From: Hippophae tibetana
Lineage: Eukaryota > Streptophyta > Magnoliopsida > Rosales > Elaeagnaceae
NCBI GenBank assembly: GCA_037013495.1
Contig: CM072811.1
Coordinates: forward strand, 24,021,659-24,085,658
DNA: 64,000 nucleotides
Direction: 5' to 3'
This document shows, in pieces, positions 49,481 through 60,949 of the stretch. Below the pieces are notes generated by a model that did no database searches, was not told the origin of the DNA, and was given only the letters and a program-made list of their open reading frames with translations. A program made the position numbers and the translations under genes. The stretch's first letter is position 1; each line of letters opens with the position of its first letter.

Positions 49481-51439
49481 TTGGTTTTATATTTATAAAA
49501 CTCTCACAAGTGCATGAATCATTTCGTAGAAAATGAAAAGTATACTCCCAAGGTCGATCTAAGGAAGGAATATATGTGGTTTTTAATTTATTATTCACAC
49601 TTTTAAAAACGAAATTAAATCCTAAACATCCTGTCACAATATTTTGGGGTTTTATGTTTTTAATCTAATAACATAAAAATAAACATAGATACAGATTCAA
49701 TAAATATTTATGCAAATTTTATCTTTTATAATAGTGGAGTATTTATGGATATAATAACTAAGTAATTATGTTTGCTCGTATTATTTAGGTTATTAAAGAT
49801 ATAAATTGATATTTATTGATTCTCTCTTTTTTATATGAATACCACCTTTGGTGGGGTTATATATTCTTTGTTAACTAAACAAATCAATTAGCACCTATGT
49901 GTGGGGTTGATAACTAATTTGGTTAATTAAATTAATTCATTTTTCTAAGAGATTGAAAATGAACCATTTAAATGCCACATTTAGTGGGGTTAGATAGTTT
50001 AAACTTTATTCAAGGTGTCCAAATTAAACGTAAGAATTTAATTATCCGAGTACTAACTTTCAAGTTTTAAAACTACTACTAAAAACATGTTGTCAATACA
50101 TTTTCAGATAATAATTCTTAAAAAAACTTTTGAAATAGAGCTTCACTCTAACTACCGGGCGATTGTACCAACAAATAAAAGAGCACTACTCTAAATCAGT
50201 CTGGATAACTAAACCTTCATTTTGGAGAGTTTTACCTATTTAATATTTCGCAAGCATAACAACGTTATTATTATATCATGTTTACAAATAGCCAACAAAG
50301 TTAAATTTAATCATAGACAAATTAAATATAACATATAAGAATAAAGATATAAAAAATAACTGTAAAGAAAATAAAATCCTTACAGTACTTTGATGTTATT
50401 CATGTGGCTGGAAAACTTCCAAATGGAATTTTTACTTGTTTCCTCTTTTGGAGAACATAAAAATGTGCAAGTATACACGGTCACAAGTAATAAAATTTGA
50501 TAAGTAAGTTATCGTTCCCACAGAGATTTGTTACTATAGTTTGTTGAGTACTAAAATTATCTCTCTGATTTTATCCAAAACAATCGTTGATTGTAACAAA
50601 TTTAAGAAAAGAGTTTAATAACAAAATAAAAGAAATCTAGGATTGCAATTTTTCACCAAACTAATCAACTCAAATCATGTTATTTTCTTTTGATTTATAT
50701 TTTTTAGTGCATTTAATTTGTCAACCGAAAACTTCTAATTTTATTCATACATCTCTTCCGAGCTCCGTATAAACACACCTCGTTAAATTAATTCACTATA
50801 TTCCTATGAGAATTAAATTCACCGAGATTCATTACGTTCTAAGTTCTCAAATAGCCACACATACAATTAAAGTATATTTCTATCCTTCATCATACATGTC
50901 ATTCTATCTATGAGTAATATACACAAAAGTACCTCTTCCAAGTTTATTTATGTGCCACAGATCATTTGATAAAATTCGTAAATAATCAAAAGCATTAAGC
51001 ACAAAATAGAATTAACAACTCAAACGTCTTATAAATCGTTCAAAAATAATTAAAATAAAAGCATCATAAATTTAGATCAAATGCAACCCTAGAAAAATTA
51101 AATTACTTCATAAATTTAAAATAAAAATTACAACAGTTTCAGAAAAATTAGATGAAGAAAACAGAAAATTAAAACATTCCTTAGCATAAATATTTGGCGC
51201 ACACAGAACACAACAAAAACCAAAAAATGGCTTCTGCATGTTCTGCAGTCCAAAACCGAACAACACAAAAAATCTCAAAAACTAAACACTCCAAAAAAAC
51301 CTTTTTTACTCTCTTATACTATCCCCTATTTATAACATCAAATTTATAAAAAAAATACATTTAAAAATATATTTTGTAATACACGCGGGGGAAAAATAGG
51401 GGTGGAGAAATTAATTAATTAATACGCGTGGAGGGACAA

Positions 51440-51850
51440 AATGTATCGAAAACGTAAAATTGTATCGAAAATACAAACTGTGTAACGTGCGCGTCGCTCC
51501 TCATTTTTTAAATTCGCGTTGCCACGTGTCGGCTTCTGATTTGCTGCAAGGATTAGTGCGGACACGTGGCAGCATTTCATTCGCTGAAGATCCGGTTGCA
51601 CCCAGAGATCAACGTACGGGAGTAGAGGCACACGAAACGTGGGGGGTAGCGGCTGGACGCGTCAGACACATGGGTCCCACCTACACGCCGATTTGTGCGG
51701 CATGTGGGCCCCAATCGAGCGCCGATCTGCGTGAAGAACAGAGACATGCACCCACGCGAGTTGGTCGGGTGTGATACGGACGCGCGAATCACAGCCATTT
51801 CTTCTCTGATCGGACGGTCCACGTTTCGCACGTGGATTAGGGCGCGTGAC
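51440..51850. promoter_or_regulatory. GC-rich G-box cluster in LTR
   Basis: CACGTG occurs at 51523-51528, 51563-51568 and 51829-51834, the first two inside GCCACGTGTC and GACACGTGGC (ABRE-like cores). It is a plausible promoter/enhancer part of the LTR; activity is inference. Confidence 0.5.
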
Positions 51851-52299
51851 TTCTTCTCACCTACGTAGAAATTTAAAATTCAATTAATTGCATTTGACTC
51901 ATAAATTTAATTAAAATTACATTTTAAACTTTCTTTAATTATAGTTAAGCCATTTTCTAATTTAAATTAAATTTTTAAACTTTTAATAATTAAAATTAAG
52001 CCCGATTTTAATTTAAATTATATTTTCGATTTTTATAAATTGCAATTAAACACTCTTTTATTTGAAATTATATTTTTAGACACAAATTTGCAATTAAGTA
52101 TGTTTTCGATACAAATTATTTAATTTTCTTAAATTATATAAAAATAGTAAATACTAATTTATTAAACTAAAATTAAATAAAAACATTAAGAACATAGCAA
52201 TTATAATTAATAAAATAGATGAAAATAACTATATAAAATACAATTATCAGTACTTCCATTTATTGAATCAAAAAGTAAATAAATTACAAAAACATAATT

Positions 52300-52324
52300 A
52301 GTTCTTCTCAAAAAGAGAAGAACT
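52300..52324. other. Perfect 10-bp-stem hairpin in LTR
   Basis: AGTTCTTCTC, five A, then GAGAAGAACT. A perfect inverted repeat in otherwise A-rich LTR DNA. Role unknown. Confidence 0.7.
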
Positions 52325-52818
52325 ATAAAACTAAGAAAAATTAACTAAGGAAAAACTAAAAACTAAGAAAAACTAAAAAAACTAAGAAATGAGAGAAAGA
52401 AAGAGAGAATAAGATGTGTTTTTAGGTGTGTTTTGAAGTGAAAAGAATGAGGGTATTTATAGGTGAAGAGAGGAAGAAAAAGTGGATGAAAAAATGATTA
52501 AAAATGGTGGAATGATGACATCATTGCTGATGGGCGACTGCGTGCATGATTTCTTCCTTTTTGACATTTTGACCCATTTTGTCCAACTTTTCCTCATTTA
52601 ATTTATGAATATATTTGTGATGTATTGCCTCCGGTATTTTTCTTTGAGTCTTTAAGTTACTTTTTTAAGCGAAAATACCTAAAAAATAATAAAAATACTC
52701 GTGATTCCGAAAATATAGATATATATATAGAAATATGATAAAATCATATAAATATATATATTTTTAATCAATTAAAGTGAATAAATGATGGTAATTTTAG
52801 TGCTTTTTGAGCACTCAT

Positions 52819-53824
52819 CGTGAATCTCTCAGCCTTATTCTCTAATTCTTCATCAATCTTTATTGATTTCGAGCCTTTTGTACTTGAACTTTCTCTTTTG
52901 AGTCCACTAGAAGAAGGTTTCTTTTTTGAAAGAATCATGTGAATTTTTTGGCGAGTAACACCATCTCTTCTTCATTAAGACTAGAATCATCATCACTTAA
53001 CATAGTGGTGTTCACATCTTTGCTGGAACCACTTACTTTGGTAGATTTAAGAATAATGCTCTAACCCTTTTCAGTAGTAAGCTGGTTTTGTCTAGGTGGT
53101 GATAAAGCTCAAAGACTTACAACTCGCCAACCAACTCATTTATTGTGAGTTCACCAGGCTTTTACATATATTTGATCACCGTTACTTTGGCATGAGAATG
53201 ATAAAGGAAACTAGTGATAATTTTCTCAATTTACTTCTCCTCACTAATTGGTCTACCTAAATTGTAAGAACAATTGACAATGTTTGAAAACTGAGCATAG
53301 AACTTTTCAAACGTTTCACCCTCTTGCATAATAAAGAGTTCAAAGTCTCTGTTTAACTTCAAAATACCGAATCTCTTAACAAAAGAAGTACCTTCATGTG
53401 TAGTCTCTAATATATCCCATGCTTTCTTAAACGTTATATAGCTTTGAATTTTTTTGTATTCATCAGGCATGACAACCCTAATGATAGCATATAACCCCGT
53501 ACTATTTTACTCTAACTCATTGCTTTCCTCTTTCTCTATTCAATCATAGGTTTCGAGATAAAAACTTTGTTAGGAAAGGTTTTAGTTGCATACATCCAAT
53601 CGTTCTCTACCAAAAACCAAACACGGTCTCCAAAGGACCACATGAAGGCCTACATCTAAGATTTCTAATAAGCATAATTGAGCCTATTGAATAGTGGAGG
53701 TATACCTACATTTCCTTCTTCTTCTGAGTCCATCAGAGAGAATTGTGCATATGTGATAAGCAAGTTTAATGATCAACACCTAAGTGGTAAAGCCCTAAAA
53801 TTGTGTAGCGGTTATGATACCAAT
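52819..53824 (-). mobile_element. SIRE/Maximus-like element, array unit 2, gag start and primer site
   Basis: Minus-strand gag N-terminal half. Wording such as KKAWDILETTHEGTSFVKRF and GETFEKFYAQFSNIVNCSYN with LGRPISEEK (53231-53470), and PGELTINELVGEL near 53130, is characteristic of SIRE/Maximus copia gag. Next to the LTR, near 53800-53824, the minus strand reads TTGGTATCATAACC, a degenerate initiator-tRNA-Met primer site. Broken. Confidence 0.78.
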
Positions 53825-55084
53825 TGAAAGAGCCCAAAACATGATATACTACCAGGTTACGGAGATACTAACTCCTTAAAGACTCGTCCCAAACTTGCAA
53901 CATCAGTAAATAAAACACTTAATAGAAAGTAAAGAAAGTAGTAAACAATAATCACTGACATCCAGTAAATTAAGCAGCATATATATTAATCAGTATTCTA
54001 AAAGCAAGTAGTAAATATTAAAGCTTGTTAATCATAGTTTAAACCTTAGTATGTTAAAACATACACAATTTAAACTCATATTGTATTAGCTAAATAGAGC
54101 ATGCACAACACAAGATATAACTAAATAAACATACATAAAACTCCTATATATATGATAACATCTTTGGGTTACTTATGACAAGCACTTGGAACATACAAAT
54201 CTACTAAGTAAAAAAACAGATACAAATCAATAAAAATATAAACGTAAATACATCTATCAATCGGGACCTCTTCCATTACTGCCTATTACTGCCCTTGCTT
54301 TCTATCTTCGCAATAACTTGATCCGATACATGAATCTCACTTTCCTCCAAAAGTCAACACTATTCAATGTAGTGTGATTAGTAACCAAAGATCAATAAAG
54401 TGTACAAATACTAAACATCTAATCACGGGAACTACATTCAACCACGAACCACCAACAACCCAACGTGGGAAATACACTCAACCACGTATCATGAAAAACT
54501 ATTAATTTGGGAACACAAACAATACTACCCAACCCAATCTCACAGTATTGTTCCCATACTAAATGTAAAATAGTCAAGAGCTCTCAAAACTCAAGTACAC
54601 TATTTTACCCACAATAATGCAGCACAAATATTAAAATACACTTAAAGTAATTTATGATATAGAAGCAATTTTTAGAGTAAATTTGGCAAAATTTCAATGT
54701 AAAAAATCATGCTTAATAAATTCCAAAATAGGGGGTATTTATAGAAGGAACCAAGCAACAACAACCAATCTTGTTGAGGACCGCATCGAGGTTCCAAAAA
54801 TTCAAAAATTTTAATCTAAAAATTACCAATTAATTTTCATAAATACTCGCACCTAAACCAAACCAAAAATTGCCACTCACAACCTAGCTTTCATACTAAG
54901 AAACCAACTCAATGGTGTGTGTATAACATGCTTTCAATTACAGTGTATCTAACTATGTACATGTGTGCATTACTGATCATTAGTAACCAACCTTTCACAG
55001 AGGAAGTTAGAAACACTAAATAAAATAAACATACTCATTTTTTTTGCATACAGGAAGCTAACACGAACACAAAGAATTACAAGA
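53825..55084 (-). repeat. SIRE-like 5' LTR (array unit 2)
   Basis: About 1.26 kb whose inner end TGAAAGAGCC (plus strand) adjoins the primer site. It is related to 41588-42875 and 34742-36052. Together with 41588-42875 it brackets a gag/extra-ORF element that contains the two later insertions. Confidence 0.75.
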
Positions 55085-55555
55085 CTTACACATTCAAAGT
55101 AAATTATGAAACAAAAGTAGTAATCAAAGAAAATTTTGATAGAGTTTTGCTATATTTTCTTACTTGAGAAAAGAAAGAAGACAAGGTATTAAAAAAAACC
55201 CGACCAAGTCTGGCCACCCTCATCCATGCCTCAAAATCCAACCTCGTCAACCACCTCGCTTAGGGTGGATGAAGGGTCTGGGGAAGGGTATGTCGAAGGC
55301 TTTTTCAAAGTGCTAAAAAGTGCAATTTTTCATTTTAAAAAGAATGCCAAATAATTTTTCATAACCTGGCATACATACTAAGAAAACTAACCATGTGGTA
55401 TGTGTATACCATGCTTGGATAAAAAATGTGATTAACTATGTACGTGTATGCATTACCTTATACAAAGGAAAACAAAAACACTAAGTAAAATAAACAGAAT
55501 TCGTGTTTTATACATGAGAATACCAACAAAGACACAAAGGATAACAAGAATTACA
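55085..55555 (-). repeat. Partial SIRE-like LTR abutting the full one
   Basis: Starts with CATTCAAAGTAAATTATGAA, matching the middle of the unit-1 LTR (35540 on), and runs to the outer LTR edge near 55555. A second LTR tail in tandem, again pointing to LTR-LTR recombination. Confidence 0.7.
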
Positions 55556-56179
55556 TATCCTTTCAATCAATGTTGAAAAAACACTATCATAACTCTCATC
55601 TAGACCCCCCAATACAATCATTAATTTCTCATCTTCAGAGAGCCCATAACCAACAAAAAATAGTTTATCAACAAGCACTTTGATCTTGAGTATACATTCA
55701 GAAATAGTTTGAATCCCTTTCTTCAAATTTTGCATTTCCTTCTTCACTTGTATCACTTTAACACGTGATTTAGAAGAATATGATTTTTCCAACCTAACTC
55801 AAGCATCCTTAGAGATGTCAAACCTAGATATTTGTGTTAACATATCATCGTTCATTAATGACATAAGCCAACAACCAATCATTTTATCTTGTATCTTCCA
55901 ATTTTTGAAAATGGGATGTACAAAACCATCAACAAGGTACCAAGATGGAGTATCTTGTAGAACATGGATGTCTAACTCAATACTACACGATATTTTTAAT
56001 ATTTGATGTTTTCATATAGTATAATTCTTATCATCTAATTTGATAAAGTATTATGAAAAGTGAAGAGGACTCGATTTACTTGATTCAAGTTAGGATTGAT
56101 GATCTATGGGTCTTGTTGAGCTGGTGAGGAGTTTGTGGTGGTGAAAGGTGGAGGAATGTGAGTTGAAGGATCTCTCATG
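55556..56179 (-). pseudogene. Ty1/copia gag N-terminal remnant
   Basis: Minus-strand copia-type gag beginning at an ATG near 56179 (MRDPSTHIPPPFTTTNSSPA). It contains a LDDKNYTIWKHQILKI-like start of the capsid domain near 56030, LMSLMNDDMLTQ near 55850, and LVDKLFFVGYGLSEDEKLMI followed by VLGGLDESYDSVFSTL (55580-55700). It stops at the SIRE-like block. It is probably the 5' part of the copia element whose later domains lie at 31440-34741. Broken. Confidence 0.8.
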
Positions 56180-56202
56180 ATTCAGAAAATAATCACTCAC
56201 AA

Positions 56203-56222
56203 AAAATGAATGCTTTGATACA
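56203..56222 (-). promoter_or_regulatory. Primer-binding site of the split copia element
   Basis: The minus strand reads TGTATCAAAGC, a degenerate match to the initiator-tRNA-Met site TGGTATCAGAGC, between the gag start and the presumed LTR. Confidence 0.55.
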
Positions 56223-56537
56223 CAGAAATTGCAGGAAAGCATGAAGGTGAAGCAGAGAATAATAAGAAACTTCTTTTATATTTTACAAAATACACTCCAT
56301 TGTTTATACTCAGTAAATGTATTATAGAATGTAAAATGCTTGAACCTCGATCACACTAATATAATTCATTATAAAGTTAAAATAATAGCATGATAATATT
56401 CCTTTTGTAACTAACTCATTCCATCACTTTTATTCTCTCTAACGAACTTGCATTATGAATACTACTGAGCTTGAAAATGCTGAGCTGGTCTTGTGTGCCT
56501 TGTGTTAAGAATGATTCTTTCTGAGCATTTCCATCAG
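56223..56537 (-). repeat. Presumed 5' LTR of the split copia element
   Basis: About 315 bp between the primer site and TGATGGAAATGC (minus strand), a plausible TG start. No partner LTR was found near 31440, so the assignment rests on position, size and the primer site only. Confidence 0.45.
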
Positions 56538-56587
56538 CTTATGTAGTTCCCTTGATAGAAATTCCTTAGAAGAACTATGAAAACTCA

Positions 56588-56628
56588 AAGAAGAAGAAGA
56601 AGAATATATATAGAGAGAGAGAGAGAGG
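56588..56628. repeat. AAG and GA microsatellites
   Basis: An (AAG)n run near 56588-56603 followed by a TATATA stretch and a (GA)n run to about 56628, between the copia LTR and the RING gene stop codon. Confidence 0.85.
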
Positions 56629-56689
56629 ATGTCCTTATAAAAAGATGACATCTAAAAAGCAAATGTAAATTGACAAATAATAAATAATG

Positions 56690-58374
56690 CTACGTCGCAA
56701 ACAATTTTCTAACTTTGCGAATAGATCTACGGCAAACAGGGCAAGTCTTGCTTTCCTCATTAAAAATCCTGCAACAACCCAAAAACATTTGATAAAAACA
56801 TTAGTTTTATAGTCAAACGAGTTGTTATTCAATGACACAAAAAAATCTAAAATTTGAGTTTTAATTATACGATTAATATAATTATTTAAAAAAATAATGA
56901 TTTAATACCAAATAAAAATAAAAATAAACTTTTGAAGAAGGAAAAAAACATACCTATGGGCACAAACATAGCAAGTAGCACAATGTCCACAAGGAACAAA
57001 AAAGCAATTCCTTTGGTCATCAAAGCAAATCACACATATTTTACCATCATAAATATCTAATTGATCATATGAAGAAGTAGTATTGCAATTGGCATTACTA
57101 CAACTTCCATATTCTATATCTTCACCACAGTAACTACTTCCATAGTCCATTGTTTTTGCTGTCATTAATGGGTTCCTTTCTCCTGATGATGACTCCTCTC
57201 TATTCACGTGTTCTTCAAATTCGCTCAGGAATTTCATTATCATAATTACCACCACTACAAGCAATACTGCATTAATTTAATAAAAAAAAATTATTTATTT
57301 ATAAAATTTCGATATTAATTAAAAATAAATAAAATTGACGCTCTTTTGAATTTAAGTTTACTTATGACGTCTTAATTGACTTACCTAAAACTGTAAAATA
57401 AGTAACCAAACGGAAGACAAAAGGTAGTGTGGTGGACCAATCCAGCGTATCATCCTGTCAAAATTAATATACTAAAGAATTCAGAAAACTTTGATTAATG
57501 ACTAATAAATATATTTTAAATAATTACATTACCATGCATTTTAATTAAAAATCGAATTTTAAATCTTTTACATATCTAAGAAAATTACGCGTTTTAAGCC
57601 ACCTACTCCTTTGACACGAATGACTAATATTAATTAAGATATAAACATAGTATACTCGAAGAAATTTTAAAAAAATAATAAAAATAATACCATTAAAATT
57701 TATAACTATATAAATAATATTTTTTTTATGTTAAATTAATATATTTTAACTATTAAAAAAAAATTTGTTACATATTCAATTCAAATTTATTTATGATTAT
57801 TTAAATCTATTTAATATTAAATGTTACTTAATTAAACTTTATTCAATATTCTTTAAGTGTTATTTTTATTATAATTTTTAAGGATAATATTATTTTTATT
57901 TAAAATAAAAAAAATTATATGTCACAAATTAAATATTATTGTAACTTCTAAATTTTAATAACAATTGATTGATTTATCAATTATCATACATTATCACAAA
58001 AATCAAACAACAATAAATAAACAATATATTTAATCCTTGATTATTGACTAAAAAGATATACATATATATAAAGGGTACCTATATATTTTTATTATTGTTA
58101 TAAAAATTATTTAAACATGAACAATTTAATTAAGAAACAAATAATAAGTTTAATTATCTATAAATTAATAATATGTTTAAATTATTAATGTTGGATAAAA
58201 CTATAATTTCAAATAAATACATGTAATAATTAAGAAACAAATTAAAATAGGTGATAATTAAGACGATGACGGCTTCATACTTACTTCATGATAGGTTTGG
58301 GTTAAATTGTAAGAGAGAGAGTATGCCAATTGAAGGTTGGTTTCATTCAGTAATATATCTACTGTAGAGTTCAT
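56690..58374 (-). CDS. Short transmembrane RING-type E3 ubiquitin ligase (APD-like C-terminal half), 4 exons
   Basis: Predicted 183-aa protein. Exons: 58374-58285, 57454-57385, 57266-56954, 56768-56690; all introns are GT-AG and phases fit. Residues about 1-42 (SYNLTQTYHEDDTLDWST) resemble the juxtamembrane part of plant APD proteins. A transmembrane helix follows (LPFVFRLVTYFTVLVLLVVV to MIMKFL, about residues 40-67). After an acidic, Ser/Asn-rich linker comes a C-terminal RING finger (CVICFDDQRNCFFVPCGHCA, TCYVCAHR, CPVC), with CPVCRRSIRKVRKLF at the end. The family (Arabidopsis APD1-4) transfers ubiquitin at endomembranes and is about 400-460 aa, so this copy lacks the usual N-terminal lumenal domain. 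An acceptor-like TTATTCCTTTGCAG before 58430 suggests a non-coding first exon; in-frame stops between it and the ATG make 58374 the first usable start. It could be a truncated paralogue that is still expressed. Confidence 0.85.
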
Positions 58375-58429
58375 GTCTTTATATCTATCTTGATATCTCT
58401 CTCTTGTTAATTTGAATTAATGTTCTCAC

Positions 58430-60733
58430 TGCAAAGGAATAAGAGAAATCAGTCAACATTTTCAAAATGAGTACTTAAGAACTTACTTCACACTATCAAA
58501 TAAAGATAGCTAGTCCAAATTGCTAACACCATGTATATAGTTAAGAGGTTGCTGAACATTATCTCTTTCCTTATTGATTTGGCTAGAGCAATGCATATTG
58601 ATTTGTGTTTAAGAAAAAAAGGGACTGTGATAAATGAGATTTTGGAAGCTTCTAGCCAAACTTCTTAGGAAGCTAAGCAATGTAATAGTATAACACAATG
58701 GTCCATTCATAATCAAAATTAGGAAGGAAGTATTTTAAAATATTTACCTCAAAATAACGATGCTTATGCAGGTTGAAATATTGTTGAGTACTTCAATTCA
58801 ACTAGAAAATACGAGTATATTATCCACCAAATAACTTGGTATTGCCTGGATTTTTACTTGAAGGTGTAAATGAATGATATACGTACATTATTGTTCAAGA
58901 GGATTGAAATAGAAAGTAGAAGATGCATGTAGTTTAAGGAATGAGGAAAGAAGATAGAGACTAATTAATTAGTTTTGTATTGATAAGAATTCTGAAAAAA
59001 TTTGGTAAGCACACTGAATTGAAAATGGTTGAAATGGCTTTGAAAATACAGAACTAGCTAGTTAGTTGGTCTTAAGGCTCTAAGTAATAACTAACAGTTT
59101 AAAAATAAAGAAAAGAAACACAAAACAAGATTTTGGACCAAAAAGGACATCAAGAGGTATGGACTATGGAATGGTAGTTGTATTGTTTGTTTAAGATATA
59201 TACAGCTAACCCTTTTTTCAGATAAGTCTCTAGCTGCAAGAATCCATATTGCTTAATGCTTACGACTTTATGGCTTCAATTTGAATGGTAGGTCACATAT
59301 TTTCTATTACTATCTATATTTTTAAAGTTAAACACAACTGCTCTTGGTTGTATTGGATCTCACGATTTAATTTATACATTAGTGAACAAATATAATTTAA
59401 ACTATCAATTAACATATATTTTATAAGAATTTAATTTCACTCCAATTTAATCGAGGTTGCAAATATAACATCTTATTTGTTGAATCTAGAAAAATAATGG
59501 ACTTAAAATGTATACTTTAGTTTTTTTATCTTTTAAAGTATACATTTAAAGTCATATAATTCATTAAAATATATATTTTAGTCCTTTTTCTTTTAAGGTA
59601 TACATCTAAATCCTTTAAAAAATAGTGTTTTTTTAAAAGGATAAATATATGATTTAAAAAATAATACCCAAAAAGTAGGAAAAATAAAAATAAATAACTA
59701 AATGAAAAATCAAAATTTCAAAATTAATAAAAAATTAATTTTTGAAAAACACTAAAAATGAAATAAAAAAATAAAAACATTTTTAATTTATATTTGGAAT
59801 GAAAAAATTAATTTTTTGTGTTTTAAATTTTTTTTATTTTTTTAAAATATAGATAATTAAAGTATATATTTAGATGAAATATACTACCTTAAGTGTATAC
59901 TTTAAAAAAATAGGAGATTAAAATGTACATTTTAAAGAATTATAGAACTTGTAAACATGTAAACCTAATTTAGTAACAAATTTTAAGAAATGTTGAATTT
60001 AATTCAAATTGAAAACTCAAATTGAAAATTTAGTCATTTTATAATATTTTGAGCCATTAAACCCAAACACCCATTTAGAAGTGTGCAACAAATTTATCAT
60101 TCAATTAATCTGCAAAATTTGTGAGTATTTGCAAAGTTGTTAATAATTTTTAACACAATCGTTAAGTTAAATGAAAATTTTCATAATACGTAGTGTGTGG
60201 GGTTAAATTACAAATATATATTTGTAATTCTGCTTAAATCTGACGTATCCATATATATTATATGTAGAATATATAGATTATATAAATTTTTATTAATTTT
60301 ATTTGCCACAATCAATCACAAAACTTTAAAACAAATATGTTTATTAATCCTATTTTGCACCCTACCGTGTACTATGATCAAACTTTTTTGGGGAACAATG
60401 TACTATGATTAACTTGAAAGACAAATTATATAGAAAGAATTTTCTCTTTTCCTACTCCTTTTTTATTCTTTTCTTCTTATTCCTCCATTTTCTTTCTATT
60501 AATTTGAGCTTACTTTATTTGAGATGGAGTTTCCTATATCCTTATTTATAAATAATCTATCCATTATAATATTAGTATTTTATTTTGATAAATCTGACTT
60601 TATGAAGATCATATCATATATTCTAATATATTTTATGTATCTTTTTGACTCTTTGATCTAAATTTTTTTTATCTAAATACATATATTTTGTTTGATATCA
60701 GGATTTTTTGATATATTTTTTCAAGAAATCATG
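58430..60733. other. AT-rich spacer upstream of the RING gene
   Basis: No coding region was recognised on either strand. The probable upstream exon(s) and promoter of the RING gene should lie in the lower part, but no clear donor or TATA arrangement was visible. The segment 59480-59940 repeats the phrase (T/A)TATATTTTAGT / GTATACTTTAA in a local, low-complexity way. Confidence 0.55.
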
Positions 60734-60910
60734 TGTTATAAGAAGCATTTTTTGTTAATAAATCATTATGTAACTAATATACTTTATCAGCTTTAGTTGT
60801 ATGTAACTAATATACTTTTTCAAAAAGTAGATTCTTATTTATTGTATTTAAACATGTATTAGTATTCATTATATAATATGATTATAAATACATTTCCAAT
60901 ATATTCAATT

Positions 60911-60922
60911 TGGTATCAGAGC
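60911..60922 (+). promoter_or_regulatory. Primer-binding site (initiator tRNA-Met)
   Basis: TGGTATCAGAGC three bases after the probable LTR end, a perfect match to the common plant copia priming site. Confidence 0.93.
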
Positions 60923-60949
60923 AGGAAAGAAAAATAAATAATTTTTTTT

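Larger units (their letters stand above)
49481..52818 (-). mobile_element. LTR-type insert in the SIRE-like gag, gypsy-like
   Basis: Non-coding LTR-like DNA interrupting the gag. 52818 reads, on the minus strand, TGAGTGCTCAAAAAGCACTA as an LTR start. 50466 lies at the end of ...CCGTGTATACTTGCACA, a typical Athila/Tat-like LTR end, with GGGAACGATAAC just inside. This gives one LTR of about 2.35 kb (50466-52818). The part 49481-50465 looks like a second LTR-end fragment and includes the segment shared in inverted form with 46656-47230. No internal coding region was seen, so these are solo LTRs or truncated pieces. No target duplication was recognised, so the limits are approximate. Confidence 0.6.
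50466..52818 (-). repeat. Long solo-type LTR with GC-rich, G-box-bearing centre
   Basis: About 2.35 kb on the minus strand, AT-rich at both ends with a GC-rich central part at 51440-51850. That part carries three CACGTG cores (51523, 51563, 51829). A short perfect hairpin lies at 52300-52324. The open frames over the GC-rich part on both strands are not gene-like. Confidence 0.6.

Noticed and set aside
51419-51831. Open frames on both strands over the GC-rich LTR patch
   Set aside because: Several frames are open simultaneously because GC-rich DNA has few stops. No domain, and the patch lies inside an LTR.
34737-55560. Target site duplication for the whole SIRE-like array
   Set aside because: AGCAT on the left and TATCC on the right do not match, and LTR rearrangement may have removed the original ends.
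60197-60412. 71-codon plus-strand open frame
   Set aside because: Hydrophobic, AT-driven composition, no initiation or splice context, and no family match.
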